A stretch of 64,000 nucleotides of DNA from Hyphomonadaceae bacterium TMED5. Its GTDB lineage: Bacteria; Pseudomonadota; Alphaproteobacteria; Caulobacterales; Hyphomonadaceae. The stretch spans positions 23,786 to 87,785 of the forward strand of contig NHBK01000016.1 in the NCBI GenBank assembly GCA_002173095.1, in the 5' to 3' direction. A model generated the notes under the pieces. The model saw only the letters and a list, made by a program, of their open reading frames with translations. It made no database searches and was not told where the DNA came from. Below, one piece after another: positions 63,040-64,000 of this stretch. Each line of letters begins with the position of its first letter. Position 1 is the first letter of the stretch. A program made the position numbers and the translations under genes.

Positions 63040-63957
63040 TTAACCCAGCTGGCCTGGAATGTGGGTCTCGTGGACCGTCATATAATGGTCTGCGATTTCC
63101 TCACGGGTCGCAAACCATACACCTGGAAGAGACTTCGCGTGCGCGATGAATTCACGAAGCGCGCGGATACGGTGAGCACGGCCGGACACGTGTGGGTGCA
63201 GACCGACGTTCATGATCAGGCCCGTTTCAGCCGCTTCAGCATAAAGCACGTTCAGTTCTTCAATCAGAACGTCGCGATATTCAGTCGTGGTGTAGCTACG
63301 GCGAGAGAGCAGCGTGAAGTCATTGATCTCGTTTGAGTAAGGAACAGAAACGATTGGACCGGCTTCCGTTCGAATGAGGAATGGCTGATCGTCATTCATG
63401 ATGTCGCAATAGAATTTGAAATCATGCTCTTTCAGAATGCCCGCTGTATGCAGCGTGCCGCGAAGAGAAGACGACAGCCAACCCTTAGGCTTTTTGCCAA
63501 CATGCTTTTCATACATCGCAATCGAACGATCGATGATGTCACGTTCTGCAGGCTCATCATGAGCATAGTCTGTCAGCAATTCGCCCTGCTCCCAGTTGTG
63601 AGCCAAAAGCTCCCAACCGCGCTCAAGTACAGCATCTGTCATGTCTTTGCGGCGCTCAAACGTGACCGCATTGGTGGTGCAGCTCGCAGGAATACCCATC
63701 TCGTCAAACAGTTTAATGAGACGCCAGATACCGACACGCTGGCCGTATTCACGCCAGGTATAGTTAGGATAGTCCGGCTTATTACCCGGCAGAACGGCTG
63801 GCAGGTTTGGCGGACCACCTGCGTAATATGGCTCATCGGTATCTTTGATGAGATCCCATGTTTCCATATTGAAGGTCAGGATCAGCGCTACGCGCGCACC
63901 GTTTGGCCATTCAAGTTTGCCGCGCTTTGGAAGCGGGACATAATCATATTCCAACAT
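63040..63957 (-). CDS. Polysaccharide-deacetylase-fold hydrolase (PuuE-like)
   Basis: 305 aa NodB-fold protein. NMETWD at the N-terminus, HNWEQGELLT, SSLRGTLHTAGIL and GLHPHVSGRAHR are typical of PuuE-type (urate/allantoin) and related amide hydrolases rather than sugar deacetylases. ATG 63957; it is first of the operon. Upstream sequence continues past the window edge. Confidence 0.85.
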   Translation of the reverse strand: MLEYDYVPLPKRGKLEWPNGARVALILTFNMETWDLIKDTDEPYYAGGPPNLPAVLPGNKPDYPNYTWREYGQRVGIWRLIKLFDEMGIPASCTTNAVTFERRKDMTDAVLERGWELLAHNWEQGELLTDYAHDEPAERDIIDRSIAMYEKHVGKKPKGWLSSSLRGTLHTAGILKEHDFKFYCDIMNDDQPFLIRTEAGPIVSVPYSNEINDFTLLSRRSYTTTEYRDVLIEELNVLYAEAAETGLIMNVGLHPHVSGRAHRIRALREFIAHAKSLPGVWFATREEIADHYMTVHETHIPGQLG

Positions 63958-64000
63958 GTCTTGTCTTTCGATCAGCAGTTTTCGAGGAGGTGGCCAAAGC
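63958..64000. other. Window edge
   Basis: Only 43 bases, with GGTGGCC and similar; on the minus strand the deacetylase leader. No gene can be assigned. Confidence 0.3.

Noticed and set aside
1..64000. CRISPR arrays, rRNA operons and insertion sequences
   Set aside because: No regularly spaced repeats, rRNA sequence or transposase frame was seen.

Overview
This window is chromosomal DNA from an alphaproteobacterium. The style of the housekeeping genes, the HWE-type histidine kinase, the zf-CHCC protein and the third-Cys-less NifU-like protein suggest a marine Hyphomonadaceae/Maricaulaceae-type organism; that placement is inference, as no rRNA is present. No CRISPR array or transposase gene was found.

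Region A (1 to about 8350) is the right-hand end of an integrated mobile element. It holds a truncated type I methylase (HsdM), a block of stem-loop DNA, a 305-aa protein of unknown function with a 13-bp dyad in front of it, a LuxR-type HTH-only protein, two small proteins, a TraG/VirD4 coupling protein, and an ATG-overlapping pair of a small accessory protein and a large serine recombinase. The recombinase runs into an intact tRNA-Arg(CCG) on the opposite strand. Beyond that lies a second tRNA-Arg(CCG) cut off just after its anticodon stem-loop. This looks like an element that interrupts a host tRNA and brings its own replacement.

Region B (8.4 to 36.2 kb) is mostly housekeeping: a TraB/GumN protein, an ABC ATPase, a DASS carrier, polA, an HWE kinase, a NifU-like protein, yidD, thrS, a glycan/lipid sugar-transfer group (O-antigen ligase-like, two GT2, ArnT-like), HMG-CoA lyase, exonuclease III, rhomboid, an OmpR-type regulator, leuC, purEK and a diguanylate cyclase. 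A probable structured ncRNA with its own promoter and terminator lies at 36.4 to 36.7 kb.

Region C (37.0 to 56.1 kb) is the most unusual part. A TetR regulator is followed by a lipoprotein serine hydrolase, three related secreted proteins of unknown function, and a DUF6152 protein. Facing these is a five-gene operon whose members all overlap by a few bases: a cytochrome c lipoprotein, HupE/UreJ, a transmembrane anchor protein and two related DUF6644-type membrane proteins. An SDR, a porin/periplasmic-sensor/chemoreceptor operon, a DSD1-type PLP enzyme, an aldehyde dehydrogenase and a cytochrome-c/PQQ dehydrogenase follow. A palindrome close to WATAGT-NN-ACTATC recurs in front of at least five of these units, so they probably form one TetR regulon, possibly a periplasmic oxidation system.

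Region D (56.2 to 64.0 kb) has a GT4/methyltransferase/alpha-alpha-barrel/methyltransferase cluster, an ECF sigma factor, and a small catabolic group (DUF1330, FAD monooxygenase, isochorismatase-fold amidase, polysaccharide-deacetylase-fold hydrolase) that runs to the right edge. Several start codons were moved downstream of the longest frame where ribosome binding sites, signal peptides or ATGA/TGATG overlaps supported it.
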